Shown here in pieces: positions 7,215-13,249 of a stretch of DNA of 13,249 nucleotides. The first letter of the stretch is position 1; the number at the start of each line of letters is the position of its first letter. The stretch comes from Reyranella sp. (GTDB lineage Bacteria; Pseudomonadota; Alphaproteobacteria; Reyranellales; Reyranellaceae): positions 1-13,249 of the forward strand of contig SCVT01000572.1 of assembly GCA_004296815.1 (NCBI GenBank). Reading direction: 5' to 3'. Below the pieces are notes generated by a model. It worked only from the letters and a program-made list of their open reading frames with translations. It was not told the origin of the DNA and made no database searches. A program made the translations under genes and the position numbers.

Positions 7215-8048
7215 CTATGCACGATAGAAGGGCTTGTCGCCCTTGACGGTGACGCGATAGCCCAGCCGGCGGTGCGGAAAGTAGTCCCACATTGCGTGGT
7301 GCATGGCCGCGCGATTGTCCCAGAAGGCGATGGAGTTGGGGCGCCAGGCGAAGCGGCACTGAAACTCCGGTGTCTCGCTGTGGTCCCAGAGCAGGTTCAG
7401 CAGTGCATCGCTCTCGCGCTTGCCGAGCTGCACGATGCGCGTCGTGAAGTTGCGATTGACGTAGAGCGCCTTGCGGCCCGTGACCGGATGCGTGCGCACC
7501 ACGGGATGCTCATTTTTCGGGAAGCCGCCTTCCTTGGGCTTCTGGCCGAAGCGCCCGCCATAGACCTGCGCGCCGTCATGGATCGCGGTCAGGCTTTCAC
7601 ACAATTTCTGGATCGGCGGCGAGAGCGTCTCGAAGGCACGGTACATGCTGGCGAACAGCGTGTCGCCACCGCCGTCGGGCGGAACCTCCTTGAGATAGAG
7701 GATCGACCCCATCGGCGGCTCGGGATCGCATGACACGTCGGTGTGCCACTCCTCCCCCGCCACGAACTTCGACTTCTCGTCGGCCTTGATCACCAGCACC
7801 TCGGGATGATTGGGCACGGTGGCGATCGAGGTCGGGTGGATGTGCAGCTCGCCGAACCGGCGGCCGAATGCCTTCTGCTGGTCGTGCGTCAGATCCTGAT
7901 CGCGGAAGAAGATCACGAGGTTCTGCATCAGGGCGTCGTGGATCGCCTGGAAAGCGTGGTTGCCCAGCGGCCTGGCGAGATCGACGCCCGTGATCTCCGC
8001 GCCGATGCCCGGCGTCAGCTTGCGCACGACGATGGTCTGCTCGTCCAT
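7215..8048 (-). CDS. TauD-type Fe(II)/2-oxoglutarate dioxygenase, probable sulfonate/sulfate ester substrate
   Basis: This cytoplasmic 2-oxoglutarate-dependent dioxygenase (277 residues; E. coli TauD is 283) hydroxylates the carbon next to sulfur so that an aldehyde and sulfite (or sulfate) are released. Iron ligands are H102, D104 (EEWHTDV) and H250 (DNRAAMH). The 2-oxoglutarate contacts are T130 (GGGDTLF) and R261. From remembered E. coli TauD numbering, the sulfonate-binding His70 and Arg270 correspond to H71 (LHIHP) and R265 (YRVT), both kept. The positions that meet the taurine amine, Tyr73, Asn95 and Ser158, are S74, G98 and V162 here. Long blocks are almost identical to TauD (HPVVRTHPV at 181-189, FTTRIV at 201-206, GDKPFYRA at the end). 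It heads a tight operon with two dehydrogenases. The ATG at 8048 is preceded by GAGAGGAA, 7 nt away. Taurine itself is doubtful; another sulfonate or alkyl sulfate is likelier. Confidence 0.92.
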   Translation of the reverse strand: MDEQTIVVRKLTPGIGAEITGVDLARPLGNHAFQAIHDALMQNLVIFFRDQDLTHDQQKAFGRRFGELHIHPTSIATVPNHPEVLVIKADEKSKFVAGEEWHTDVSCDPEPPMGSILYLKEVPPDGGGDTLFASMYRAFETLSPPIQKLCESLTAIHDGAQVYGGRFGQKPKEGGFPKNEHPVVRTHPVTGRKALYVNRNFTTRIVQLGKRESDALLNLLWDHSETPEFQCRFAWRPNSIAFWDNRAAMHHAMWDYFPHRRLGYRVTVKGDKPFYRA

Positions 8049-8096
8049 CCCGCATTTCCTCTCGCTTTTGCCCGGAGCCTACGCGAGAAAAAGGAC

Positions 8097-8576
8097 GTGA
8101 GCGACACTCTCCTCCTGCGTGCCGGAACGGCGGCCGATGCGCCCGCGATTGCCGCCACCATCGCGGCTTCCTTCGCACAGTATCGCGGCAAGCTCGTGCC
8201 CGAGTCCGGAGCCTTCCGCGAAACCGCCGAAGGTATTGCGCGCGATCTGGCGAAGGGTGCGAGCGCCATCGTGCTGGAACGCGGGGCCGAGATGCTGGGC
8301 TGTGTGCTGGTCGAGGAGATGGAGGGTGACCTCTATTTCGGCCGGCTCTCGGTCCTGCCATCGGCGCGCGGTCTCGGTCTCGCCAAGCGACTGATCCTGG
8401 CCGTCGAGGCCGAAGCCCATCGCCGCAGCCTGCCCGGCGTGCGGCTGGGAGTCCGCATCGTCCTGACCGACAACCAGCGGCTCTTCAATTCGCTCGGCTA
8501 CCGCGAAATTTCGCGCGAGGCGCATCCCGGCTTCGACCATCCGACCTCGATCAACATGCGCAAGGCGCTACGCTAA
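8097..8576 (+). CDS. GNAT family N-acetyltransferase
   Basis: This is a predicted acetyl-CoA-dependent acetyltransferase of 159 residues. After the N-terminal strand (LLLRAGTAADAPAIA, 5-19), typical of GNAT beta-1/alpha-1, it reaches beta-4 LYFGRLSVLPSARGLGLAKRLI (79-100). That stretch contains the acetyl-CoA pyrophosphate loop R91-G-L-G-L-A96. It ends with a beta-6/7 region NQRLFNSLGY (about 124-133), where the Tyr is the usual general-acid position. The acceptor is unknown. The frame stays open upstream into the antisense of the dioxygenase gene, so the start matters. The GTG at 8097 gives a standard N-terminus, but its AAGGA is only 1 nt away, too close for a good Shine-Dalgarno. The gene is divergent from the TauD-type gene with 48 bp between starts, and precedes the second dioxygenase by 43 bp. 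Confidence 0.85.
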   Translation: MSDTLLLRAGTAADAPAIAATIAASFAQYRGKLVPESGAFRETAEGIARDLAKGASAIVLERGAEMLGCVLVEEMEGDLYFGRLSVLPSARGLGLAKRLILAVEAEAHRRSLPGVRLGVRIVLTDNQRLFNSLGYREISREAHPGFDHPTSINMRKALR

Positions 8577-8619
8577 GCCCCCTTGCGCGGTCCGGGTTTC
8601 GGGGAGGATAAATCGCCCC

Positions 8620-9693
8620 ATGAGCACCCGCACACCCCTGACCGGCCCCCCCGTGTGGACCGGCGACGAGATCAAGAACTCCTCCCGCTGGATTCGCGAG
8701 CTGACGCCCGAGCAGATCGACGAGCTCGACGCGGCCGTGAAGGGCCTGCGCGGCATGGAGTGGTCGGAGATCACGCGCGAGGACGTGTGGTTCCCCTCGC
8801 TCGACGAGCTCTGGGACGACATCGCCGACGAACTCGAGAATGGCTGCGGGATCATGAAGCTGCGCGGCTTCCCGGTCGACCGATACGAGGAAGACGATCT
8901 GCGACGCCTCTACTTCGCCATCGGCACGCATCTCGGCATCCCGGTCTTCCAGAACCGCAGCGGCGAGCTAATGCGCGCCATCCGCGACGAGGGCGCGCAT
9001 GTCGGCCGCACCTACGGCGAGACCAAGGACGAGACCGGCAAGACCTTCCTCTCCTCCTACGCCCGCACGCTGACCAACGGCGGCCTGCGGTTCCACACCG
9101 ACCGCACCGACGTGGTCGGGCTGCTCTGCGTGCGCCAGGCGCGCGCCGGCGGCGTCAGCAAGCTCGCCTCCACGCCCGCGATCCACAACGCGATCCTGGC
9201 AAAGCGCCCGGACCTGCTCGAACTGCTGTTCCAGGACTACTGGCGCAGCCGCTTCGGCGAGGAAGGCACCAAAAAGGACAGCGACGCCACGACCCGCGAG
9301 ACCGCCTATCCGCTACCGATCTTCGGCTTGCGCGACGGCAAGTTCACCTCGCACTACTCGCTGACCTTCATCGAGGCCGCTCAGCTCGCGCCCGGCGTGC
9401 CGAAGCTCACCGACGCCCAGCGCGAGGCGATCGACGTGCTGATGCAGACCGCCGAGGAACTCTGCTTCGAGATGACCTTGGAGCCCGGCGACCTGCAGCT
9501 CATCAACAGCCACGTCACCTATCACGGCCGTACGCCGTTCGAGGATGACGCGTCGAGCGGCAACGACCGCCTGCTGCTGCGCCTCTGGCTCACCATGCGC
9601 AACAACCGCCCGCTGCCCGAGGGCCACGAGATCCTGTGGCAGGAGATCGAGGCCGGCGTGCCGCGCGGCGGCATCCGGCAGGTCGCCGCCTAG
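8620..9693 (+). CDS. TauD/TfdA-superfamily Fe(II)/2-oxoglutarate dioxygenase (second, distant type)
   Basis: This is a 357-residue member of the TauD/TfdA superfamily. It is only remotely like the TauD-type protein on the other strand and longer by an acidic helical N-terminal region (about 1-75). The iron facial triad is H159, D161 (LRFHTDRTD) and H302 (SHVTYHGRTPFED), and R321 (LLLRLWL) is at the usual 2-oxoglutarate carboxylate position. YHGRTPFED and the RLWLTMRN ending are typical of the clavaminate-synthase-like/TfdA-type subgroup found widely in soil proteobacteria and fungi, where most members have no known substrate. No signal peptide. A GGGGAGG at 8601-8607 precedes the ATG at 8620 by 12 nt, rather far but the best candidate. 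It may share a transcript with the GNAT gene. I cannot name the reaction. Confidence 0.88.
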   Translation: MSTRTPLTGPPVWTGDEIKNSSRWIRELTPEQIDELDAAVKGLRGMEWSEITREDVWFPSLDELWDDIADELENGCGIMKLRGFPVDRYEEDDLRRLYFAIGTHLGIPVFQNRSGELMRAIRDEGAHVGRTYGETKDETGKTFLSSYARTLTNGGLRFHTDRTDVVGLLCVRQARAGGVSKLASTPAIHNAILAKRPDLLELLFQDYWRSRFGEEGTKKDSDATTRETAYPLPIFGLRDGKFTSHYSLTFIEAAQLAPGVPKLTDAQREAIDVLMQTAEELCFEMTLEPGDLQLINSHVTYHGRTPFEDDASSGNDRLLLRLWLTMRNNRPLPEGHEILWQEIEAGVPRGGIRQVAA

Positions 9694-9699
9694 GCTCTC

Positions 9700-9725
9700 C
9701 CGCGATCGTCAGTCGATGATCGCGG
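9700..9725. terminator. Hairpin between convergent genes, candidate bidirectional terminator
   Basis: CCGCGATC (9700-9707) pairs perfectly with GATCGCGG (9718-9725). The stem continues with one G.U and two more pairs to a four-base loop AGTC (9711-9714), giving an 11-pair stem. It begins 7 bp after the plus-strand dioxygenase stop and covers the stop codon (9709-9711) of the minus-strand hydrolase. Neither side has a run of T, so it is not a canonical intrinsic terminator, but hairpins without U-tracts are common in GC-rich genomes. Confidence 0.55.
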
Positions 9726-10959
9726 CCTGGACCATCGAGCGGAACTGGTTGCGCAGCGCGATCCGGTCGGGATCGCTCACCTGCACCATATAGATCGCGA
9801 TCAGGTCGTTCTTCGGATCGATCCAGAAAAGCGTGCCGGCATTGCCGGCCCAGCCGTATTCGCCGACCGAGCCCGGAAGCGCCGCCTCGCCCGCGGTCGT
9901 GCGCACCTCGAAGCCCAGGCCGAAGCCCAGTCCCGCCGGCCGTCCCGGCCGTGTCCCGGTATGGTCGGCTGCCATGAAGACCAGCGTCTGCTTGCCGAGG
10001 ATGCGCTTGCCGTTCAGCGCGCCGCCGTTGGCCAGCGCCGTCGTGAAGCGCAGATAGTCGTCCATCGTGCCGGTGAGACCGCCGCCGCCCGATTCGAACT
10101 TGGCGCCGTCGTCGACCTTGAAGCGCGGCGTCATCGCCTGTCCGCCGGGACGCGGCCCGGGTTGCGCGACGCGCGCCAGCTTGGCCGCCGGCACCTGGAA
10201 TTGCGTGTCGACCATGCCGAGCGACTTGAAGACGCGATCCGTCAGCGCCTCACCCAACTTCTTGCGGTCGACCACCTCGATCAGGCGGCCCAGCACGTCG
10301 GTCGAGACGCCATACTCCCAGCGCGCGCCCGGCGAAAACTTGAGCGCCAGCGTCGAGAGCGTCGCGACGAACTCCTCGTTGTTCATCGAGCGGTCGCCGA
10401 GCTTGGCCGTCACGTAGGACTGGTTCACCAGCGACGTGCCGCGGCTCCCGTAGGTGAGGCCCGACGTGTGACGCAGAAGGTCCTGCACCGTCATCGGACG
10501 GTCGGGATCGGAAAGCTGCATCACCGGACGTCCGTCATTGCCGAGCTTCTCGTTCGCCACCTTCATCTTGCCGATCTCGGGCAGGAAGCGTGACACCGGA
10601 TCGCTCACCTGCATCTTGCCTTCCTCGACCATCTGCATGATCGCGACGCTGACGATCGGCTTGGTCATGGAGTAGATGCGGAAGATGGCATCGGGCTTCA
10701 TGGCATCGCCCTGCGCGATGTCGCGCTTGCCGAGCGTCGAGACCCACGCGACCTTGCCGCGCCGCGCCACCAGCATCACCGCACCGGGCACCAGCCCGTC
10801 GTCGACGTGCTTCTGCGTCACCGCCTCGATGCGCTTGAGCTGCGCGGAGGAGAGTCCGACATCCTCGGGCTTGCCGGCCATCGGAAGCACGCCGCCCTCG
10901 GCGTGGGCCTGCGTGGAGATCGCGACTGCCAATCCTGCCGCGAGAACGAGCTTCTTCAT
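9709..10959 (-). CDS. Secreted serine hydrolase, class C beta-lactamase/esterase fold
   Basis: This is a 416-residue protein of the beta-lactamase-related serine hydrolase family (PF00144 type: class C beta-lactamases, D-peptidases, family VIII esterases). A Sec signal peptide (MKKLVLAAGL to AHA, cut after about 20) predicts export to the periplasm. The nucleophile motif is S97-M-T-K100 (RIYSMTKP). The second motif has Tyr216 in WEYGVSTDVLGRL, where the beta-lactamase YxN has become YGV. The third, KTG-like site is probably W370-A-G in YGWAGNAGTLFWIDP. The lack of Asn and Lys in motifs two and three favours an esterase or peptidase over a true beta-lactamase. The ATG at 10959 has GGAGAA about 6 nt upstream. 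It lies 18 bp after the LysR gene on the same strand and is probably co-transcribed with it. Confidence 0.92.
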   Translation of the reverse strand: MKKLVLAAGLAVAISTQAHAEGGVLPMAGKPEDVGLSSAQLKRIEAVTQKHVDDGLVPGAVMLVARRGKVAWVSTLGKRDIAQGDAMKPDAIFRIYSMTKPIVSVAIMQMVEEGKMQVSDPVSRFLPEIGKMKVANEKLGNDGRPVMQLSDPDRPMTVQDLLRHTSGLTYGSRGTSLVNQSYVTAKLGDRSMNNEEFVATLSTLALKFSPGARWEYGVSTDVLGRLIEVVDRKKLGEALTDRVFKSLGMVDTQFQVPAAKLARVAQPGPRPGGQAMTPRFKVDDGAKFESGGGGLTGTMDDYLRFTTALANGGALNGKRILGKQTLVFMAADHTGTRPGRPAGLGFGLGFEVRTTAGEAALPGSVGEYGWAGNAGTLFWIDPKNDLIAIYMVQVSDPDRIALRNQFRSMVQAAIID

Positions 10960-10977
10960 GGCGCTTCTCCCGATCTG

Positions 10978-11874
10978 TTATGTCCGGACTATACGCCCTT
11001 CGAGCAGCGCCCGCTCGCGCTGGAAAAGCTCGACCACCGCATCCATCACCGCCCGCACCCGGGGAAGGGCGCGCAGGTCGCGATGGACCAGCAGCCACTG
11101 GTCGGCGAAGACCTCCGGGATCACGCCACCCACGCGTTTCAGCGCCGTGTCGGGATCGCCGAGATGGCAGGGCAGCACGGCGAGGCCGCCGCCGCTGCGC
11201 GTCGCCTCATGCAGCACCAGCCAGTTGTTGCCGCGGATCTCGGGCCGCCGTCCGCCGCGATAATCCTGCATCCAGCGCTGTCCCGGCATCCGCAGGTGAT
11301 CGTCGTCGAAGCCGACCCACGGCAGCGCGGCCAGCGCCGCCGGGGTAGCTCGCCTCACCTGAAAATCGCACGCGGCATAGATCGCATAGGCGGCACGCCC
11401 GAGCTTGCGTGCCACGATGCCACCGAGCTCGGGCACCTGCTCGCGGATCAGGAGATCGGCTTCGCGCTTCGACAGGTTGGCGGGCGTGTGGCTCGTGGCC
11501 ACCTCGAACTCGATCTGCGGCAGCTTGCTCCTGAGGCCAGCGGAAAAGCGTGCGATCAACGCCGCCGTCGCCTCCTCCGCCGAGAGCCGCACGGTGCCGC
11601 TTACCGTGTCGCTGAGCCCGGCACTGCGGCGGTGGATCGAATGGGCCGCCTTCTCCATGGCTTCGGTGTCGGCCAGCAGCTCCTCGCCGACGCTGGTCGG
11701 CACGAAGCGGTCGGGCAGCCGATCGAACAGCCGCGCGCCGATCTGCTTCTCGAGCGCGTGCACGCGACGCGCCACGGTGGGATGGCTGACGTCCAGCACC
11801 TTGGCGGCCTTGGTGAGCGTGCCGCCGCGTGCGAGGGCGAGGAATACGCGGAGATCGTCCCAGTTGGGGTCCAT
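10978..11874 (-). CDS. LysR-family transcriptional regulator
   Basis: This is a 298-residue DNA-binding regulator with the standard LysR layout. An N-terminal winged helix-turn-helix (about 4-63; WDDLRVFLALARGGTLTKAA start, recognition helix around VSHPTVARRVHALEKQIG, wing FVPTSVG) is followed by a linker helix and a two-lobed effector domain (about 93-290). The starting sequence MDPNWDDLRVFLALA fixes the ATG at 11874. No Shine-Dalgarno lies upstream, and a near-consensus -10 box (TACAAT) ends 7 nt before the ATG, so the mRNA may be leaderless. A palindrome covers the -10 and touches the ATG, which would suit autorepression. It is followed by the serine hydrolase gene and is divergent from an ABC exporter gene; either could be its target. 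The effector is unknown. Confidence 0.94.
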   Translation of the reverse strand: MDPNWDDLRVFLALARGGTLTKAAKVLDVSHPTVARRVHALEKQIGARLFDRLPDRFVPTSVGEELLADTEAMEKAAHSIHRRSAGLSDTVSGTVRLSAEEATAALIARFSAGLRSKLPQIEFEVATSHTPANLSKREADLLIREQVPELGGIVARKLGRAAYAIYAACDFQVRRATPAALAALPWVGFDDDHLRMPGQRWMQDYRGGRRPEIRGNNWLVLHEATRSGGGLAVLPCHLGDPDTALKRVGGVIPEVFADQWLLVHRDLRALPRVRAVMDAVVELFQRERALLEGRIVRT

Positions 11875-11889
11875 GTACAGAATTGTACA
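11874..11889. promoter_or_regulatory. TGTACA-N4-TGTACA palindrome over the LysR start, candidate operator
   Basis: Two TGTACA hexamers (11874-11879 and 11884-11889), separated by GAAT, form a perfect 6-bp-arm dyad that is also a direct repeat. The site includes the A of the LysR ATG and overlaps the candidate -10 box (11882-11887). Binding here would block transcription of the LysR gene. LysR sites are usually T-N11-A, and this one also contains that pattern within its arms, so it could be an autoregulatory site. Confidence 0.5.
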
Positions 11890-11910
11890 ACGGCTTTTCC
11901 GTTTTGTGGA
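11882..11910 (-). promoter_or_regulatory. Candidate leaderless promoter of the LysR gene
   Basis: On the minus strand, TCCACA (11905-11910, 4/6 to the -35 consensus) and TACAAT (11882-11887, 5/6 to the -10 consensus) are separated by 17 bp. Seven bases separate the -10 from the ATG, which puts the expected transcription start at the A of the start codon. There is no Shine-Dalgarno, in agreement with a leaderless mRNA. Confidence 0.45.
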
Positions 11911-11939
11911 CTGACGAATGTGGGTGTTCGGCCTAGCAT
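11911..11939 (+). promoter_or_regulatory. Candidate leaderless promoter of the ABC exporter gene
   Basis: CTGACG (11911-11916, 4/6) and TAGCAT (11934-11939, 4/6) are spaced by 17 bp, and the ATG at 11946 follows 6 bases after the -10. No good Shine-Dalgarno precedes that ATG. The -35 abuts the -35 of the divergent LysR promoter. The match is weaker than on the other strand. Confidence 0.35.
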
Positions 11940-11945
11940 CCCACC

Positions 11946-13249
11946 ATGCACATCGAACCCCGCCTGCTCGTCTTCACCCGCGGCGTCCGTCTCCGGATCG
12001 CCGCCACCGTCGCCGTCGGCCTCGTGGGCGTCGGCCTCGGCATCGCCCGCCTCGGCCTGCTGGGCTGGCTGATCGGCCAGGTCTTTGTCGGCCGGCCGCT
12101 CGGCGAGCTCGTGACGCCGATCCTGCTGATCGCGGTGATCATGGTGCTGCGCGGAGCCGCCGAGCACTGGCGAGCGGTGCTGGCACACGAGACCGCCGCT
12201 CGCGTCCAGAAGGCGCTGCGGCGCACGCTCTACGACAAGGTGGCCTCCCTTGGACCGGGCACGGTCGGCCGCCAGCGCTCGGGCGGGCTGACGCTTTCGA
12301 TGATCGACGGCGTCGAGCAGCTCGAGACCTATTTCGGGCAGTTCCTGCCGCAGTTCATGATCGCGCTGCTGACGCCGGTGCTGATCTTCGGCGTGATCTC
12401 CTTCATCGACCTGCCGGTGGCCCTGGTCATGCTGGGCTTCGCGCTCGTGGCACTCTTCGCTCCGGCGCTCTGGCACAAGTGGGACGTCCGCGCCTCGATC
12501 GCGCGCATGACAGCCTACAAGTCCTTCGCCGCCGAGTTCCTCGACTCGATCCAGGGACTCGCCACGCTCAAGGCGTTCGGCCAGGGCAAGGCGCGCGCCG
12601 ATAAGCTCGAGATCGAGGCGCGCGATCTCTTCCGCCGCACCATGTGGGTGCTCGGTACCAACTCGCTGGCCCGCGGCATCACCGACACCTCGATCGCGGG
12701 CGGCGCGGCGGCAGCGCTGATCTACGGCGCCTCGCGCGTCGAAGCCGGCGCGATGTCGCTCACCGCGCTGCTGATCATCCTGATGCTGGGCATCGAGATC
12801 TTCCGGCCGATGCGCGAGCTGCGCTCCGTCCTCCACCAGGGCATGGTCGGTCTCTCGGCCGCGCAAGGCATCTACCGCATCCTCGACGACCACTCATCGG
12901 TGGCCGACGCTCCGCCGGCGCCGCTCAGCACCGTGCTGGCGCCGACCATCACCTTCGAGAATGTGCGTTTCTCCTATCCCGGCACGCGGCGCACCGTGCA
13001 TGACGGCCTCAATTTCACTGCGGCCGCTGGCGAGCGGCTGGGCCTCGTCGGTTCCTCCGGCGGCGGCAAGTCATCGATCGTGCGCCTGCTGCTGCGCTTC
13101 TACGATCCCAACCAGGGCCGCATCGTGCTCGGCGGCCACGATCTCCGCTCGCTCTCCTTCGCGCAGATTCGTTCGCTGATCTCGGTCGTGAACCAGGACA
13201 CGTTCCTCTTCCACGGCACAGTGGAAGAGAATATCCGGCTCGGCCGGCC
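11946..13249 (+). CDS. ABC exporter, fused permease and ATPase (CydD-like half-transporter), partial
   Basis: The first 434 residues of an inner-membrane exporter half with a type-IV ABC fold are present; the gene runs off the right edge. Six hydrophobic segments lie at about 17-45, 54-70, 133-154, 156-176, 245-263 and 270-288. The connecting helix YFGQFLPQ (129-136) and FLDSIQGLATLKAFGQ (198-213) resemble CydD-type exporters. The nucleotide-binding domain begins at about 334 (ITFENVRFSYPG, A-loop Tyr344), with Walker A GSSGGGKS (369-376) and Q-loop Gln417 (VVNQDTFLF). Signature and Walker B lie outside the window. CydDC exports glutathione/cysteine for cytochrome bd assembly, but other exporters share these traits, so the substrate is open. 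The ATG at 11946 is the first reasonable start. A CydC-like partner or a second fused half may follow. Confidence 0.88.
   Translation, partial: MHIEPRLLVFTRGVRLRIAATVAVGLVGVGLGIARLGLLGWLIGQVFVGRPLGELVTPILLIAVIMVLRGAAEHWRAVLAHETAARVQKALRRTLYDKVASLGPGTVGRQRSGGLTLSMIDGVEQLETYFGQFLPQFMIALLTPVLIFGVISFIDLPVALVMLGFALVALFAPALWHKWDVRASIARMTAYKSFAAEFLDSIQGLATLKAFGQGKARADKLEIEARDLFRRTMWVLGTNSLARGITDTSIAGGAAAALIYGASRVEAGAMSLTALLIILMLGIEIFRPMRELRSVLHQGMVGLSAAQGIYRILDDHSSVADAPPAPLSTVLAPTITFENVRFSYPGTRRTVHDGLNFTAAAGERLGLVGSSGGGKSSIVRLLLRFYDPNQGRIVLGGHDLRSLSFAQIRSLISVVNQDTFLFHGTVEENIRLGR

Noticed and set aside
6405..7733. A 442-codon plus-strand frame across the alcohol dehydrogenase and dioxygenase genes.
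   Set aside because: It runs antisense through two clear genes and their junction and has no domain features.
9709..11874. An ampR-ampC type beta-lactam resistance locus (LysR next to a class C-like enzyme).
   Set aside because: The two genes are on the same strand in series rather than divergent, and the hydrolase lacks the YxN and KTG motifs of class C beta-lactamases.
11918..12604. A plus-strand frame starting upstream of the ABC exporter ATG.
   Set aside because: Arg/Pro/Ala-rich shadow in another frame; the exporter frame from 11946 shows TM segments and a complete Walker A.
1..13249. Searched for tRNA/rRNA, CRISPR arrays, insertion sequences, att sites and phage genes.
   Set aside because: Nothing seen by eye: no repeated spaced units, transposase-like products or cloverleaf sequences; gaps are too short for most of these.

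Overview
The window is GC-rich and gene-dense, with a strong G/C bias at third codon positions, short gaps and frequent stop/start overlaps. This style, together with the gene families (family-5 peptide-type ABC importer, several 2-oxoglutarate dioxygenases, TSUP permease, LysR), suggests a free-living alphaproteobacterium with broad nutrient-scavenging ability (Hyphomicrobiales/Rhodospirillales-like). The genus is not resolved. There are no RNA genes, insertion sequences, CRISPR arrays or phage genes. Both ends cut through a gene.

Layout. (1) Positions 1-3959, minus strand: an Opp/Dpp-type importer operon in the order solute-binding protein, permease B, permease C, ATPase (ATPase cut at the left edge), with translational overlaps between B/C and C/D. 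(2) 4046-5127, minus: a TSUP permease followed 23 bp later by a 96-residue secreted four-cysteine protein. (3) 5128-5274: a gap holding a 30-bp near-perfect palindrome. (4) 5275-8048, minus: a very tight three-gene operon of a TauD-type dioxygenase, an iron-dependent alcohol dehydrogenase and a short-chain dehydrogenase (gaps 9 and 2 bp). (5) 8097-9693, plus: a GNAT acetyltransferase and a second, distant TauD/TfdA-family dioxygenase. (6) 9700-9725: a hairpin between convergent genes. (7) 9709-11874, minus: a LysR regulator followed by a secreted beta-lactamase-fold serine hydrolase. (8) 11946 to the right edge, plus: an ABC exporter half-transporter (TMD-NBD fusion), divergent from the LysR gene.

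Working together. The most interesting group is the TauD-type dioxygenase operon with its TSUP neighbour. TauD enzymes cleave sulfonates to an aldehyde plus sulfite, TSUP proteins include sulfite exporters, and the two dehydrogenases could process the carbonyl/alcohol product. Compared with E. coli TauD, the residues that hold iron, 2-oxoglutarate and the sulfonate are kept, but those that contact the taurine amine are changed. A sulfonate or sulfate ester other than taurine is therefore a reasonable guess, but unproven. A second notable spot is the 71-bp gap between the LysR and exporter genes. Neither start has a clear Shine-Dalgarno, and both strands carry a -35/-10 pair with 17-bp spacing that would start transcription at the A of the ATG. 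This looks like two back-to-back leaderless promoters, one of them covered by a TGTACA-N4-TGTACA palindrome.
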